From assembly GCF_034424315.1 (NCBI RefSeq), contig NZ_CP139972.1, positions 8,130,501 to 8,194,500 on the forward strand: a stretch of 64,000 nucleotides of DNA, written 5' to 3'. Of the stretch, positions 26,215-34,724 are shown piece by piece. Every line of letters begins with the position of its first letter. Within the stretch, counting starts at the first letter, position 1. Below the pieces are notes generated by a model. It saw nothing but the letters and a program-made list of their open reading frames with translations, was not told the DNA's origin and did not search any database. Origin of the DNA: Chitinophaga sancti (GTDB lineage: Bacteria; Bacteroidota; Bacteroidia; Chitinophagales; Chitinophagaceae). Made by a program: the position numbers and the translations under genes.

Positions 26215-27252
26215 ATGGTTAAGATCGATCAAATAGTGTTGCCGGATTTTCCCTTATTGCTTGCGCCCATGGAAGACGTAAGCGATCCGCCGTTTCGGGT
26301 GGTTTGTAAGGAGAATGGTGCCGACCTGGTGTATACGGAGTTCATTTCCAGTGAGGGATTGGTGAAGGATACGGAAAAATGCCGTCGCCGGCTGACCATA
26401 TTTGGAGAAGAGCGGCCTGTAGGGGTGCAGATCTTTGGCGGGGATGAAGACAAGCTTGCCATGGCGGCGAGAATTGTGGATATGACACAGCCTGACCTGC
26501 TGGATATCAATTTTGGCTGCCCGATAAAGGGGATTGTGAATAGAGGAGCCGGATCGGGGGTATTGAAGAATATCGACCTCATGGTGCGTCTTACCGAAGC
26601 CTGTGTAAAAGCTACGCACCTGCCCGTGACGGTCAAAACCAGGTTAGGCTGGGATGAAGATTCAAAGAATATAGAAGTAGTCGCAGAGCGCCTACAGGAT
26701 GTTGGGATTAAAGCCCTGGCGATCCATGGCAGAACGCGGTGCCAGTTATATAAAGGCCAGGCGAACTGGGATCTGATTGGTAAAGTGAAGAATAATCCCC
26801 GGATTAAGATCCCGATTTTTGGGAATGGGGATATTGATAGTCCGGAGAAGGCACTGGCGTATAAAAATCGATATGGCATAGATGGGATTATGATTGGCCG
26901 TGCGGCGATTGGGTATCCATGGATTTTTAGAGAAGTAAGGCATTATATCAATACCGGTGAGTTGCTGCCCGGGCCGAACCTGGCGGAGCGAGTGGCAGCA
27001 TGTAAGCTGCAGTTAAGTAAGTCGATTGAATGGAGAGGTGCCCAGATGGGGATCTTTGCCATGCGTAAGCATATGACGACTTATCTGAAGGGGTTGCCGG
27101 AGTTCCAGGAATTCAGGAAGCGCCTGGTTTCTGCTGTTGTACATGAAGAGATAGAGCAGGTACTGGATGAGATCCTGCTGGCATATGATGGGTTTGAGTT
27201 TGAGAACAAACCGATTGAGCTGGTGAATTATCATGAGAATTGTGCGCTGTAA
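26215..27252 (+). CDS. dusB: tRNA-dihydrouridine synthase B
   Basis: The 345-residue product belongs to the FMN-dependent Dus family, which reduces specific uridines in the tRNA D-loop using NADPH. Seen in order: LLAPMEDVSDPPFR (residues 15-28), TEFISSEGL, GVQIFGGD, then INFGCPIKGIVNRGAGSGVL with the catalytic Cys at about 102. VKTRLGWD, AIHGRTRCQLYKGQANW and GNGDI / GIMIGRAAIGYPWIF complete the TIM-barrel and FMN phosphate site. The C-terminal helical tRNA-binding domain includes MRKHMTTYLKG. Length is normal for DusB. It is a single gene convergent with the PP2C phosphatase, with only 12 bp between stops. Confidence 0.95.
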   Translation: MVKIDQIVLPDFPLLLAPMEDVSDPPFRVVCKENGADLVYTEFISSEGLVKDTEKCRRRLTIFGEERPVGVQIFGGDEDKLAMAARIVDMTQPDLLDINFGCPIKGIVNRGAGSGVLKNIDLMVRLTEACVKATHLPVTVKTRLGWDEDSKNIEVVAERLQDVGIKALAIHGRTRCQLYKGQANWDLIGKVKNNPRIKIPIFGNGDIDSPEKALAYKNRYGIDGIMIGRAAIGYPWIFREVRHYINTGELLPGPNLAERVAACKLQLSKSIEWRGAQMGIFAMRKHMTTYLKGLPEFQEFRKRLVSAVVHEEIEQVLDEILLAYDGFEFENKPIELVNYHENCAL

Positions 27253-27264
27253 CTGGGGGCGCCA

Positions 27265-27987
27265 TTAGCCTGGAGAGCCTTCGTCATTCGCATGACGCAC
27301 CCGGATAATCGCTACATCGTCTGTAGGCCGCAGGCCAACCTGGTGTTCCAGGTATTTTAGTTTTTTTTCTAATACTCCGCTATCAAATAGTAGATATGCT
27401 ATCGGGTCTAAGTCCGTTTCTCCTCCTTCCAGTGCCATGAAGGAGCTAATACCATCTGTCGAAATACTGAGATCTTTAAAGCTCGCAACATTCATGATCG
27501 CCTGCTTCGTATACCAAGTTTCAAAGTCTTCCTGCAAATGATAGCCCAGGTAATCAGGCCTATTATCCTGCTCAAATATTGTAACCTCACCATCTATACT
27601 TACTACACCATCTCCGACTATCAGCCCTGTGCCGGCATTGTGATCCAGTAAAAATACAATGATCGTCGTTAGCATTTCTCTTTGCTCCAGTTGCAGTTGG
27701 TTTTTGAGGAGTTTTAGTTCTTGAAATAACTGCTGGATGATGTGCTTTAATTGTTCTGATAAAGATAAGCGGGATGGCTGTATGAATTCAAGGTAATGCC
27801 GTTCTTTTACGATCTTTCTCAATAATTTCCCCACCATGGTAGCAATGAAATAACTATCGGTTCCCATGGTACAACCATCCATGACTGCGCATAGTAATCT
27901 GTTTGTACCGATGTTGTCATGGAATAAGTAATCTTCGCAGTTTTGTAAGTGGTAAGCGCCTATTTGAAGGGTAGAATCAATGTGCAT
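27265..27987 (-). CDS. PP2C-type serine/threonine phosphatase
   Basis: The 240-residue protein has the ordered PP2C motifs: NCEDYLF (residues 17-23), AVMDGCTMGTDS (about 34-45), VGDGVVSIDG (about 124), STDGISSF (about 176) and PTDDVAIIRV near the C-terminus. The Asp residues in MDG, STDG and TDD are the expected metal ligands. The GDS motif is altered to GDG, and the usual GHGG is absent, so it is a divergent but probably active member. No membrane or sensor domain is attached. A TACCTTTG box lies 12 bp upstream. Its partner kinase is not in the window. Confidence 0.8.
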   Translation of the reverse strand: MHIDSTLQIGAYHLQNCEDYLFHDNIGTNRLLCAVMDGCTMGTDSYFIATMVGKLLRKIVKERHYLEFIQPSRLSLSEQLKHIIQQLFQELKLLKNQLQLEQREMLTTIIVFLLDHNAGTGLIVGDGVVSIDGEVTIFEQDNRPDYLGYHLQEDFETWYTKQAIMNVASFKDLSISTDGISSFMALEGGETDLDPIAYLLFDSGVLEKKLKYLEHQVGLRPTDDVAIIRVRHANDEGSPG

Positions 27988-27998
27988 AGGTTATTGCG

Positions 27999-28006
27999 CA
28001 AAGGTA
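27999..28006 (-). promoter_or_regulatory. -7 box for the PP2C gene
   Basis: On the minus strand the sequence reads TACCTTTG, a perfect TAnnTTTG match, ending 11 bases before the ATG at 27987. Transcription would start very near the start codon. A -33 box is not clear. Confidence 0.5.
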
Positions 28007-28122
28007 AAGCTTTTTATTTGAAGGGATTAGTTGTTCCCAGACTAAAAAATTACTTTTTGAGCTGGATCACATTGTTTGACTGAGCCTTTTAAGGTGAAGT
28101 GTAAATTCAATTGTATTATTTC

Positions 28123-28147
28123 ATTCTACGCAAAAAATGCGTAGAAT
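28123..28147. promoter_or_regulatory. Distal palindromic operator of the Fic gene
   Basis: Perfect 10-bp arms ATTCTACGCA (28123-28132) and TGCGTAGAAT (28138-28147) flank a 5-bp A-run. The same layout recurs at 28176-28200, exactly 53 bp further on. This is a typical dimer-binding site; the Fic protein's own C-terminal winged-helix-like region is a candidate ligand. Confidence 0.7.
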
Positions 28148-28175
28148 ATTTCCTCATGCGGAGATTATAGCTTAT

Positions 28176-28200
28176 ATTCGACGCAAATATTGCGAAGAAT
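28176..28200. promoter_or_regulatory. Proximal palindromic operator overlapping the Fic start
   Basis: Arms ATTCGACGCA (28176-28185) and TGCGAAGAAT (28191-28200) match the distal palindrome with two mismatches and the same 5-bp spacer. It overlaps a TATATTCG box (28173-28180), a variant of TAnnTTTG, and reaches into the ATG at 28199. A protein bound here would block transcription or initiation directly. Confidence 0.65.
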
Positions 28201-29320
28201 GAGTGCTATATATCTCCATCAACTAAAAGGATGGCCGAATTTTCAATGGAACAATGACGCACTGGCAGGTATTCTTGGAGATGTACGTTTCAGGCAGGGG
28301 CGATTATTGGGCAGTATGGAAGGACTGGGATTTAATTTACAGGACGAAGCCACTTTAGAAACCCTTACACTCGATGTTCTAAAATCCAGTGAAATAGAAG
28401 GCGAAATCCTCAATCATGACCAGGTCCGCTCCTCAATCGCCCGGCGTTTGGGAATTGAAGTGGCTGGATTAATACCTGCTGACAGAAACGTAGAAGGTAT
28501 TGTGGAGATGATGCTGGACGCCACCCAACGCTATGACAGGATATTGACTGCCGACCGCCTTTTTGGATGGCAGGCCTCCATGTTTCCTACAGGTTTCAGC
28601 GGCATGTATAAGATTGTAGTAGGCTGCTGGCGAAATAACGCTAAAGATGATCCGATGCAGGTCGTTTCCGGAGGTATGGGCCGTGAGAAGGTGCATTTCC
28701 AGGCACCTGATTCGGATAAACTGGACAATGAAATGAGCCAGTTTCTTCATTGGTTTAATGCTGAAAACACAATTGATCCTATCATAAAAGCAGCTGTTGC
28801 ACATCTATGGTTTGTTACCATCCATCCCTTTGACGATGGTAATGGTCGCATAGCCCGTGCTATCACCGATATGCAGCTAACGAGGGCAGATGAGACTCCA
28901 CGCAGGTTTTATAGTATGTCAGCTCAGATCAGGATAGAACGAAATGGCTATTATGCCATATTGGAAAGTACGCAAAAAGGTACTTTAGATATCACTGAAT
29001 GGATAGAATGGTTTATCAATTGTCTGGGGCGTGCATTAAATGCTACTGAACTCACATTGGCAGGTGTTATTAAAAAGGCGCGGTTTTGGAACAATTCCCA
29101 AACACAGGATTTAAATAGCCGGCAGAAAATGATGCTCAATAAATTATTAGATGGATTTGAGGGCAAATTTACTTCTTCCAAATGGGGGAAAATTGCAAAG
29201 TGCTCTCAGGATACCGCTGTTCGGGATATTCAAGACCTGATAGACCGGAACATCCTGGTAAAAGATGGATCAGGAGGGAGGAGTACCGGATATTTGCTTA
29301 GTGAAGAAATTCTTAAATAG
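28199..29320 (+). CDS. Fic-family AMP-transferase with N-terminal DUF4172
   Basis: I chose the ATG at 28199 (MSAIYLHQLKGWPNFQW), the usual DUF4172 N-terminus; an in-frame TTG lies 9 bases upstream. DUF4172 covers about residues 4-80 and includes SSEIEGE (about 63-69), the inhibitory (S/T)xxxE(G/N) motif of Fic proteins. The Fic core carries VTIHPFDDGNGRIARAI at about residues 204-220, with the full HPFxxGNGR motif, so AMP transfer from ATP to a target hydroxyl is expected. The last 80 residues (SKWGKIAKCSQDTAVRDIQ) look like a helix-turn-helix. Two palindromes upstream suggest autoregulation. Target unknown. Confidence 0.92.
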   Translation: MSAIYLHQLKGWPNFQWNNDALAGILGDVRFRQGRLLGSMEGLGFNLQDEATLETLTLDVLKSSEIEGEILNHDQVRSSIARRLGIEVAGLIPADRNVEGIVEMMLDATQRYDRILTADRLFGWQASMFPTGFSGMYKIVVGCWRNNAKDDPMQVVSGGMGREKVHFQAPDSDKLDNEMSQFLHWFNAENTIDPIIKAAVAHLWFVTIHPFDDGNGRIARAITDMQLTRADETPRRFYSMSAQIRIERNGYYAILESTQKGTLDITEWIEWFINCLGRALNATELTLAGVIKKARFWNNSQTQDLNSRQKMMLNKLLDGFEGKFTSSKWGKIAKCSQDTAVRDIQDLIDRNILVKDGSGGRSTGYLLSEEILK

Positions 29321-29357
29321 TTCAAAAAAAGGTAGTATCGAAAGTAAAATGTTTTTT

Positions 29358-29428
29358 AGCACTCATTTCATAATTAGGTATGTTAATATTGATTATCAAT
29401 TGAAAATACCTATTATGAAATGAGTGCT
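29358..29428. repeat. Dispersed palindromic element, copy A
   Basis: Arms AGCACTCATTTCATAAT (from 29358) and its near-exact complement (to 29428) enclose an AT-rich centre with ATTATCAATTGAAAATACC. In reverse orientation it aligns with copies B (38070-38146) and C (54088-54140), sharing CTCATTT(C/T)AT, TAGG(T/C)ATTTT and AATTGATAA. It lies 37 bp after the Fic stop and 26 bp after the stop of the convergent GH27-GH51 gene, so it may serve as a bidirectional terminator. Confidence 0.7.
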
Positions 29429-29454
29429 GATTACTGCTAATACCAGTGCTTATT

Positions 29455-32400
29455 TTAATGTGCTTTTATCCTGATCACATTGATAGAATTAGCCTTTAAC
29501 AACACCTTCATCGAATCCCCCATCACTGTCGATGCCACATATTGCACCGGCGTCTCCATACTATTCTCAGCACCTCCATCTGCACTAATGGTACTGATAG
29601 ACAACATATGCCTGCCACCTGTTTCCAATTTTAAATCTGTTAATACAGAAGTCGGATACCCATTCACCGCTTTTACAATGATATCTCCATTGGCGGCCTT
29701 TCCTGCTATACTATAAAACTGCTGTGGAGGTATATATGTCATGATCAGCGTATCATTCAGATAGCATTTCACCGTATCCTTACCTACTGCCAATTTCACA
29801 TCATACCAGCGCCCTGTCTCCAATGGATGCAGGTTCTTTTGATCAGTAATTCCCGCGACTTCATACCCATTCGTCACACTCTCAAACACGCAATGACTAT
29901 TCCAGTAAGAACCAATATGCGCCCGTAAATAGGTATTACTATCCAATACTGCAAAAGGAATCATGAAAGCATTGACGCCGCCTGTCTTCCGGGCTTTTAA
30001 TTCCAATGTATATGTATCAAATGTATGCCCTTTTAAAACAGCTAATTGCTGTGCACCTTCGGCTGTCTGGGCAATTACGCCATCTGAAACTTTCCAGGCT
30101 CCTCGTGGAAAAGCCCATTCTGAAAGCGGATACGCCTGCCCGTTTACTTTGATATCTTTGAATTCAGCTTCGGTATCCCAGGTGCCTAAGCCGATACCAC
30201 CAGGAAATAATGCCTGGTCATGATCTGCTGAAATCCGCAAGGTAGAAGGTATATTGTAATCTGCTTTATTATCTGCCAGTAATTTAATCGCATAATAGGA
30301 AATTCGCGCATAATTCCGCGCCGCATCAAAGTGAATTAAATTCACAGGCCAGTCTACATCGTGTTCGTTGACTAACAGTGGCGCGTAAGAAGACATCTTT
30401 ACCAGGTCAGCATTCTTCTCCATGCTGAGTACGTAAATCGCATCACTGACTGCCGCCTGCATATTACCGGTGCCGACACCGGAATTGGTCGCGTATTCTC
30501 CAACATACATATCCCAGTCGCCACGTTTGTATTTATCAAAATGATCGAAGTTCCGCATGCTCCAATAAGCATCTTTGTAGGCATGCTCATCTACCCGCTG
30601 TACATGTTTCATGCTATCTAATGTATGCCTGTTCACATCACTTATACCCATGCTGGCCAGGATAATAATAGCAGGGTATTTTGCGTGGATCGCATCATAA
30701 AAGAGATTATAGCGACGGGCATATACCGGGCCATGCTGTTCATTGCCTACTTCTACATATTTCAAAGGAAATGGTGCCGGGTGACCATTTTCCGCACGCA
30801 ATGCACCCCATTTAGAGCTTACAGGATCTGTGGCGTATGCTATTGCATCTAATGCATCCTGGATGTAAGGAGCTAACAATGAATCGGGAACAGATGTACC
30901 ACTGCGGTATTCACAGGAAGTGCCCGCATTGAATACAAACAGGGCATCCGCATGGATGTCTTCACAGAACTGTAAGTATTCATGATAACCAAAACCATCA
31001 CTGCTCCAATATCCCCAGGGGCTGAATGTGCCAGGACGATCTTCTAATTTCCCGATGGTGTTTTTCCAGTTAGGTGCGCTTTCGATAGTGATCCCTTCTA
31101 CAAAACAACCACCAGGCCACCTTACAAATGAAGGATGCAGGCTATCTATCAAAGTGGCAATGTCATTACGTAATCCATTAGGGCGATTGTGAAATGTTTT
31201 AGTGGGAAATAAGGAAACGAAGTCTATATAAGCAGTGCCTTTGTCTTTAAATTCTAAGACCAGTTTTGCGTTAGATGCTGTACTACCTGGTACAAATACA
31301 CATTCATATTTTTTCCAGTCACCACCGGGTGCCAAAAAGTTGCGGGTATCCAGGATCCGATCTCCTTCTTTCAATCTTGCAGCAACACTTCCCTTATATC
31401 CTCTCAGGTAAAAAGATAGTTGATAGCTTTCACCTGCTTTTACGGCAATTCCCCAGAACCCTTCATTGCTAAGTACCGCAGGAGATTGCAGACGCAATGA
31501 ATGAGGAGATGCCGGAGATAAAGGATGATCGGTGCTTAAACTTGCTATTCCTGAATTACGTCCGTCTTTTAATGTTGCCGGCTGAGAAGCACGCTGCATT
31601 CCGGAAGAATGTGCCGATCCTGAAAAACTTGCAGCTGTCGATTCCTCTTCTCCCGAAACCGAAACTGTCCACGCCGGCCACTCACTCTTATAAGGCCATT
31701 CCATCTTCCACTCCGTAGGCGGGGCCTCCAGCATACCATTCACCAATCGCGTACCCGCCGGTATCCGGCTCTCCTCAAAACCCCTGTTCTGGATCATCTC
31801 CGCATACAAGCCTCCCTCGCCCGCATGACTGATCTCCTCGAAAAAGATCCCATGCAATGTTGCAGGTACCGCACTACCCGGAACATTATTTTTAATAGTA
31901 ATCTCTGCACTGAGCGCCGGCGTCACCTTTATTAACCTTACTCCATGCGGAGGTATTCTTGCACGATAGGTATCTTTAAATATTCCCTCATCCTGCTGCC
32001 GCCATACATTTCGTACTAATGAAGATTCCTTCAAAGCAACTGCTACTTCCCGATACACCGTATCCAGGTTAAAGAGTCCAATTGCCCGGCTACCATCTGC
32101 CAATTCTTTTACCCATATATTATCACTCACTCTCTGCGCCTGCTTCCCCAATGTATCCTGGTCAATCGCTATCACCTCATCATTCGTCAGCAAATTTAGT
32201 GTGAAACTATCCAGCTTACTTATATCACAACCAATCAACAAGGGCGCTGATAATAAACTCCACAAACTCACATGCGTATACTGCTCATCAGGCGTCAACC
32301 TTGACGGATGCAAACTCTCGCCCCAACCCACCTGACCTACTATCATCATATCCGGATCATTCCACTTACCCGGCCCTGCAAAAGACGCCAATGGCCCCTG

Positions 32401-34068
32401 GCTAAATCCAATATTATATAAGCTCTCCCAGGTATCGTCGATGTCCTCTGTGGTTCGCCAGCTTTGCGCCCCTACTGTATGCCCCCATTCCCATACCCGT
32501 TTCATCCCATACTGGCAAAGATTATACACTATATCACGGGATTGAGCCGCCAGCGCATCCTGCATTACCTTAAACGGATATACGTAAGCAGCCAGCGAAG
32601 TATCTGTCTGCACATAACTACACCAGTCATATTTTAAGTAGTCCACCCCCCACGCTCCATATGCATTTGCATCTGCCACCTCATGCTGATAAGAACCCAG
32701 GAAGCCTCCACAGGTCAGTGGGCCAGGGGAGGAGTAGATGCCATATTTCAAACCATGCCCATGCAACCATGCACCTAGTGATTTCATATCGCTGAACTTC
32801 TCATTCGGCGATAAACTCCCATCCGCATTGCGTGCTGCCGCCTGCCAGCCATCGTCTATATTGATATACGACCAGCCATGATCTGCCAGGCCTTTATCTA
32901 TCAATGCCTGTGCAGAGCTTTTGACTTTTTCTTCGCTGACACTCACTCCCCAGCAGTTCCAGCTATTCCAGCCCATAGGTGGGGTGAGTTGTAAAAGTGA
33001 ATCGACTTTTATCAACAAGTTTTTATTGGTAGTACCATGCGCATTGGACACTTGTATATCGAGGTAATACCTGCCTTTCGCCGCAATGCTCCCCTTTATA
33101 ATATTCCCTTCCTGCACCAGGCCAACAGGCAATCCTGTTACCTTATAAGATAAAGGTGCTTCGCCCGTAGCCGCTATTCTAAACAATATAGGATGACCCG
33201 GACGTGCACCTAACACTGGTGCATTATTAATTTTTGGAAATACACTACCAGCCGGCGTTTGGATATAAGGTACTATTATCTGCCCGGAAGTTTTTAGCCC
33301 CGTTACTTTTTCCTGGAACGTATACTTGAATACAATGCCATCCTTTTGCGGAACATTAAAAGAAAACACTTTTTCTTCAAATGGTGCCAGCTTGTACACG
33401 CCTGATATTTTTTGAATTTCTTTTCCCTCGTCTGCAATTTCATAACTAAATGTACCGTCTACACGTACACCAAAATTATTTTTAATCTTTCCCAAACTTA
33501 CACTCAGCCCATCCACTTTTTCCAGCATATCCACAAAAGGCTGACCCATAAAGATGCCCCCGGTTCCTCCACCATCATACACCTTCACTGCTATCACATT
33601 TTCCTGCCCCCACTTTATCGCCGGATGATTCACCGGCAGATGATATGACCGCACATTCGGCCACTTCGTTACATAGCCTCCCGGATCCTCCGGCATATTG
33701 CCCGTTTTCCCAATCTGTATCCCGTTCAGATACGTCACATCACAATCATTCACATGCGCCAGGAAAATCCTTAAACTATCTTTCCAATGGCCTGTTTTCT
33801 GCAGGCGAACATGAAACCGGTACCAGGCATATCCATGATAATCAGGATACCCCTGTTCCTGCCATACCTTGCCCGCTACCATCTCCTTCCATGAATGGTC
33901 GTTCAAGGATGGCGAAGACAAATCTTCGGCAGCTTCACTTGTTTTGAACTTTGCAGCAGAGAGCATTACAGCCCCGGGGTGCTGGGCAAAAAGGTGCTGG
34001 GGCAAAAGTGATTGCCCTAAAAATGGAAGGGCGTAAAACAGCAAAAAGAGGCGCAGGTATCTGGTCAT
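29455..34068 (-). CDS. GH27 alpha-galactosidase / GH51 arabinofuranosidase fusion
   Basis: I prefer the ATG at 34068 (MTRYLRLFLLFYALPFLGQS), which gives a clean signal peptide; an in-frame ATG lies 24 bases upstream. The 1537-residue protein has a jelly-roll module (about 55-185), a linker sandwich, then GH27 from about 360: PPMGWNSWNCWG, NIDDGWQ, GVDYLKYDWC (nucleophile Asp481) and RTTEDIDDTW (acid/base Asp near 542). GH27 includes alpha-galactosidases and beta-L-arabinopyranosidases. From about 725 a GH51 alpha-L-arabinofuranosidase begins (HGIFFEEISHAGEGGLYAE); it has RWPGGCFVEG, YVEVGNEQHG (acid/base Glu1110) and MYVGEYATNS (nucleophile Glu1191). A final sandwich of about 200 residues may bind sugar. 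A Ser-rich insert lies at about 805-865. Role: trimming arabinose and galactose from arabinogalactan. Confidence 0.9.
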   Translation of the reverse strand: MTRYLRLFLLFYALPFLGQSLLPQHLFAQHPGAVMLSAAKFKTSEAAEDLSSPSLNDHSWKEMVAGKVWQEQGYPDYHGYAWYRFHVRLQKTGHWKDSLRIFLAHVNDCDVTYLNGIQIGKTGNMPEDPGGYVTKWPNVRSYHLPVNHPAIKWGQENVIAVKVYDGGGTGGIFMGQPFVDMLEKVDGLSVSLGKIKNNFGVRVDGTFSYEIADEGKEIQKISGVYKLAPFEEKVFSFNVPQKDGIVFKYTFQEKVTGLKTSGQIIVPYIQTPAGSVFPKINNAPVLGARPGHPILFRIAATGEAPLSYKVTGLPVGLVQEGNIIKGSIAAKGRYYLDIQVSNAHGTTNKNLLIKVDSLLQLTPPMGWNSWNCWGVSVSEEKVKSSAQALIDKGLADHGWSYINIDDGWQAAARNADGSLSPNEKFSDMKSLGAWLHGHGLKYGIYSSPGPLTCGGFLGSYQHEVADANAYGAWGVDYLKYDWCSYVQTDTSLAAYVYPFKVMQDALAAQSRDIVYNLCQYGMKRVWEWGHTVGAQSWRTTEDIDDTWESLYNIGFSQGPLASFAGPGKWNDPDMMIVGQVGWGESLHPSRLTPDEQYTHVSLWSLLSAPLLIGCDISKLDSFTLNLLTNDEVIAIDQDTLGKQAQRVSDNIWVKELADGSRAIGLFNLDTVYREVAVALKESSLVRNVWRQQDEGIFKDTYRARIPPHGVRLIKVTPALSAEITIKNNVPGSAVPATLHGIFFEEISHAGEGGLYAEMIQNRGFEESRIPAGTRLVNGMLEAPPTEWKMEWPYKSEWPAWTVSVSGEEESTAASFSGSAHSSGMQRASQPATLKDGRNSGIASLSTDHPLSPASPHSLRLQSPAVLSNEGFWGIAVKAGESYQLSFYLRGYKGSVAARLKEGDRILDTRNFLAPGGDWKKYECVFVPGSTASNAKLVLEFKDKGTAYIDFVSLFPTKTFHNRPNGLRNDIATLIDSLHPSFVRWPGGCFVEGITIESAPNWKNTIGKLEDRPGTFSPWGYWSSDGFGYHEYLQFCEDIHADALFVFNAGTSCEYRSGTSVPDSLLAPYIQDALDAIAYATDPVSSKWGALRAENGHPAPFPLKYVEVGNEQHGPVYARRYNLFYDAIHAKYPAIIILASMGISDVNRHTLDSMKHVQRVDEHAYKDAYWSMRNFDHFDKYKRGDWDMYVGEYATNSGVGTGNMQAAVSDAIYVLSMEKNADLVKMSSYAPLLVNEHDVDWPVNLIHFDAARNYARISYYAIKLLADNKADYNIPSTLRISADHDQALFPGGIGLGTWDTEAEFKDIKVNGQAYPLSEWAFPRGAWKVSDGVIAQTAEGAQQLAVLKGHTFDTYTLELKARKTGGVNAFMIPFAVLDSNTYLRAHIGSYWNSHCVFESVTNGYEVAGITDQKNLHPLETGRWYDVKLAVGKDTVKCYLNDTLIMTYIPPQQFYSIAGKAANGDIIVKAVNGYPTSVLTDLKLETGGRHMLSISTISADGGAENSMETPVQYVASTVMGDSMKVLLKANSINVIRIKAH

Positions 34069-34155
34069 ACCGCAATTTAAGCAGCCTGCCATTTTGTGAG
34101 TTTACACATTTTGCCGTATCTTGCGCAGATTTTAGTAAAATTAAATTGTAACCCC

Positions 34156-34677
34156 ATGCCTTACATTATGGTAGACATCGAGAGCGATGGCCCTATACCC
34201 GGAGATTTCTCCATGATTTCATTCGGTGCCGTTCTCGTAAATGAACAATTAGACCAGACCTTCTATGGTCAGTTAGCCCCCATTTCAGACAACTACATTC
34301 CCGAAGCCCTCGCCGTATCCGGATTTAGCAGGGAAGAGACGAAGACTTTTGATGATGCGAAAACAGTGATGACTGCATTCATGAACTGGATTGATAGTGT
34401 GTGTGGTAAAGACCGTCCTATCCTGATCAGTGATAACAATGGCTTTGATAGCATGTTCATTGCCTGGTATTTCCATCACTTTGTTGGTGTCAATCCATTC
34501 GGTCACAGCTCACAGAATTTGGGTAGTCTTTTCAAAGGAATGGAAAAGGATATGTTTAAGAATTTCAAACATCTGCGCGTGACGAAACATACACATCACC
34601 CGGTGGATGATGCGAAAGGGAATGCGGAGGCACTGCTGGTTATGAAGAAGACAATGGGTTTAAAGATCAGACTTTGA
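34156..34677 (+). CDS. DEDDh-type 3'-5' exonuclease
   Basis: The ATG at 34156 gives MPYIMVDIESDGPIPGDFSM; longer in-frame starts upstream add an unlikely leader. Motifs of the DnaQ-like fold are visible: VDIESDGP (Exo I, Asp7 and Glu9), ISDNNGFDSMFIAWYF (Exo II, Asp near 100) and THHPVDDAKGNAEAL (Exo III His and Asp, about 150-156). The spacing His-x4-Asp is typical of DEDDh enzymes. At 173 residues it is a stand-alone nuclease like oligoribonuclease or RNase T-like proteins. It probably acts on RNA or DNA 3' ends in the cytoplasm. A promoter-like TTTTG - 20 bp - TATCTTGC lies upstream of the start. Confidence 0.8.
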   Translation: MPYIMVDIESDGPIPGDFSMISFGAVLVNEQLDQTFYGQLAPISDNYIPEALAVSGFSREETKTFDDAKTVMTAFMNWIDSVCGKDRPILISDNNGFDSMFIAWYFHHFVGVNPFGHSSQNLGSLFKGMEKDMFKNFKHLRVTKHTHHPVDDAKGNAEALLVMKKTMGLKIRL

Positions 34678-34698
34678 TTGGAAAAGACTAAGCTGGTG

Positions 34699-34716
34699 GA
34701 GGATGCTAACATCCTC
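34699..34716. terminator. Bidirectional hairpin between convergent genes
   Basis: GAGGATG-CTAA-CATCCTC forms a 7-bp stem with a 4-nt loop, extendable outward with mismatches (AAG/TGG pairing with CCA/CTT). It lies between the exonuclease stop and the stop of the barrel gene. No strong U-run follows, so efficiency is uncertain. Confidence 0.5.
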
Positions 34717-34724
34717 GGCCCAAC

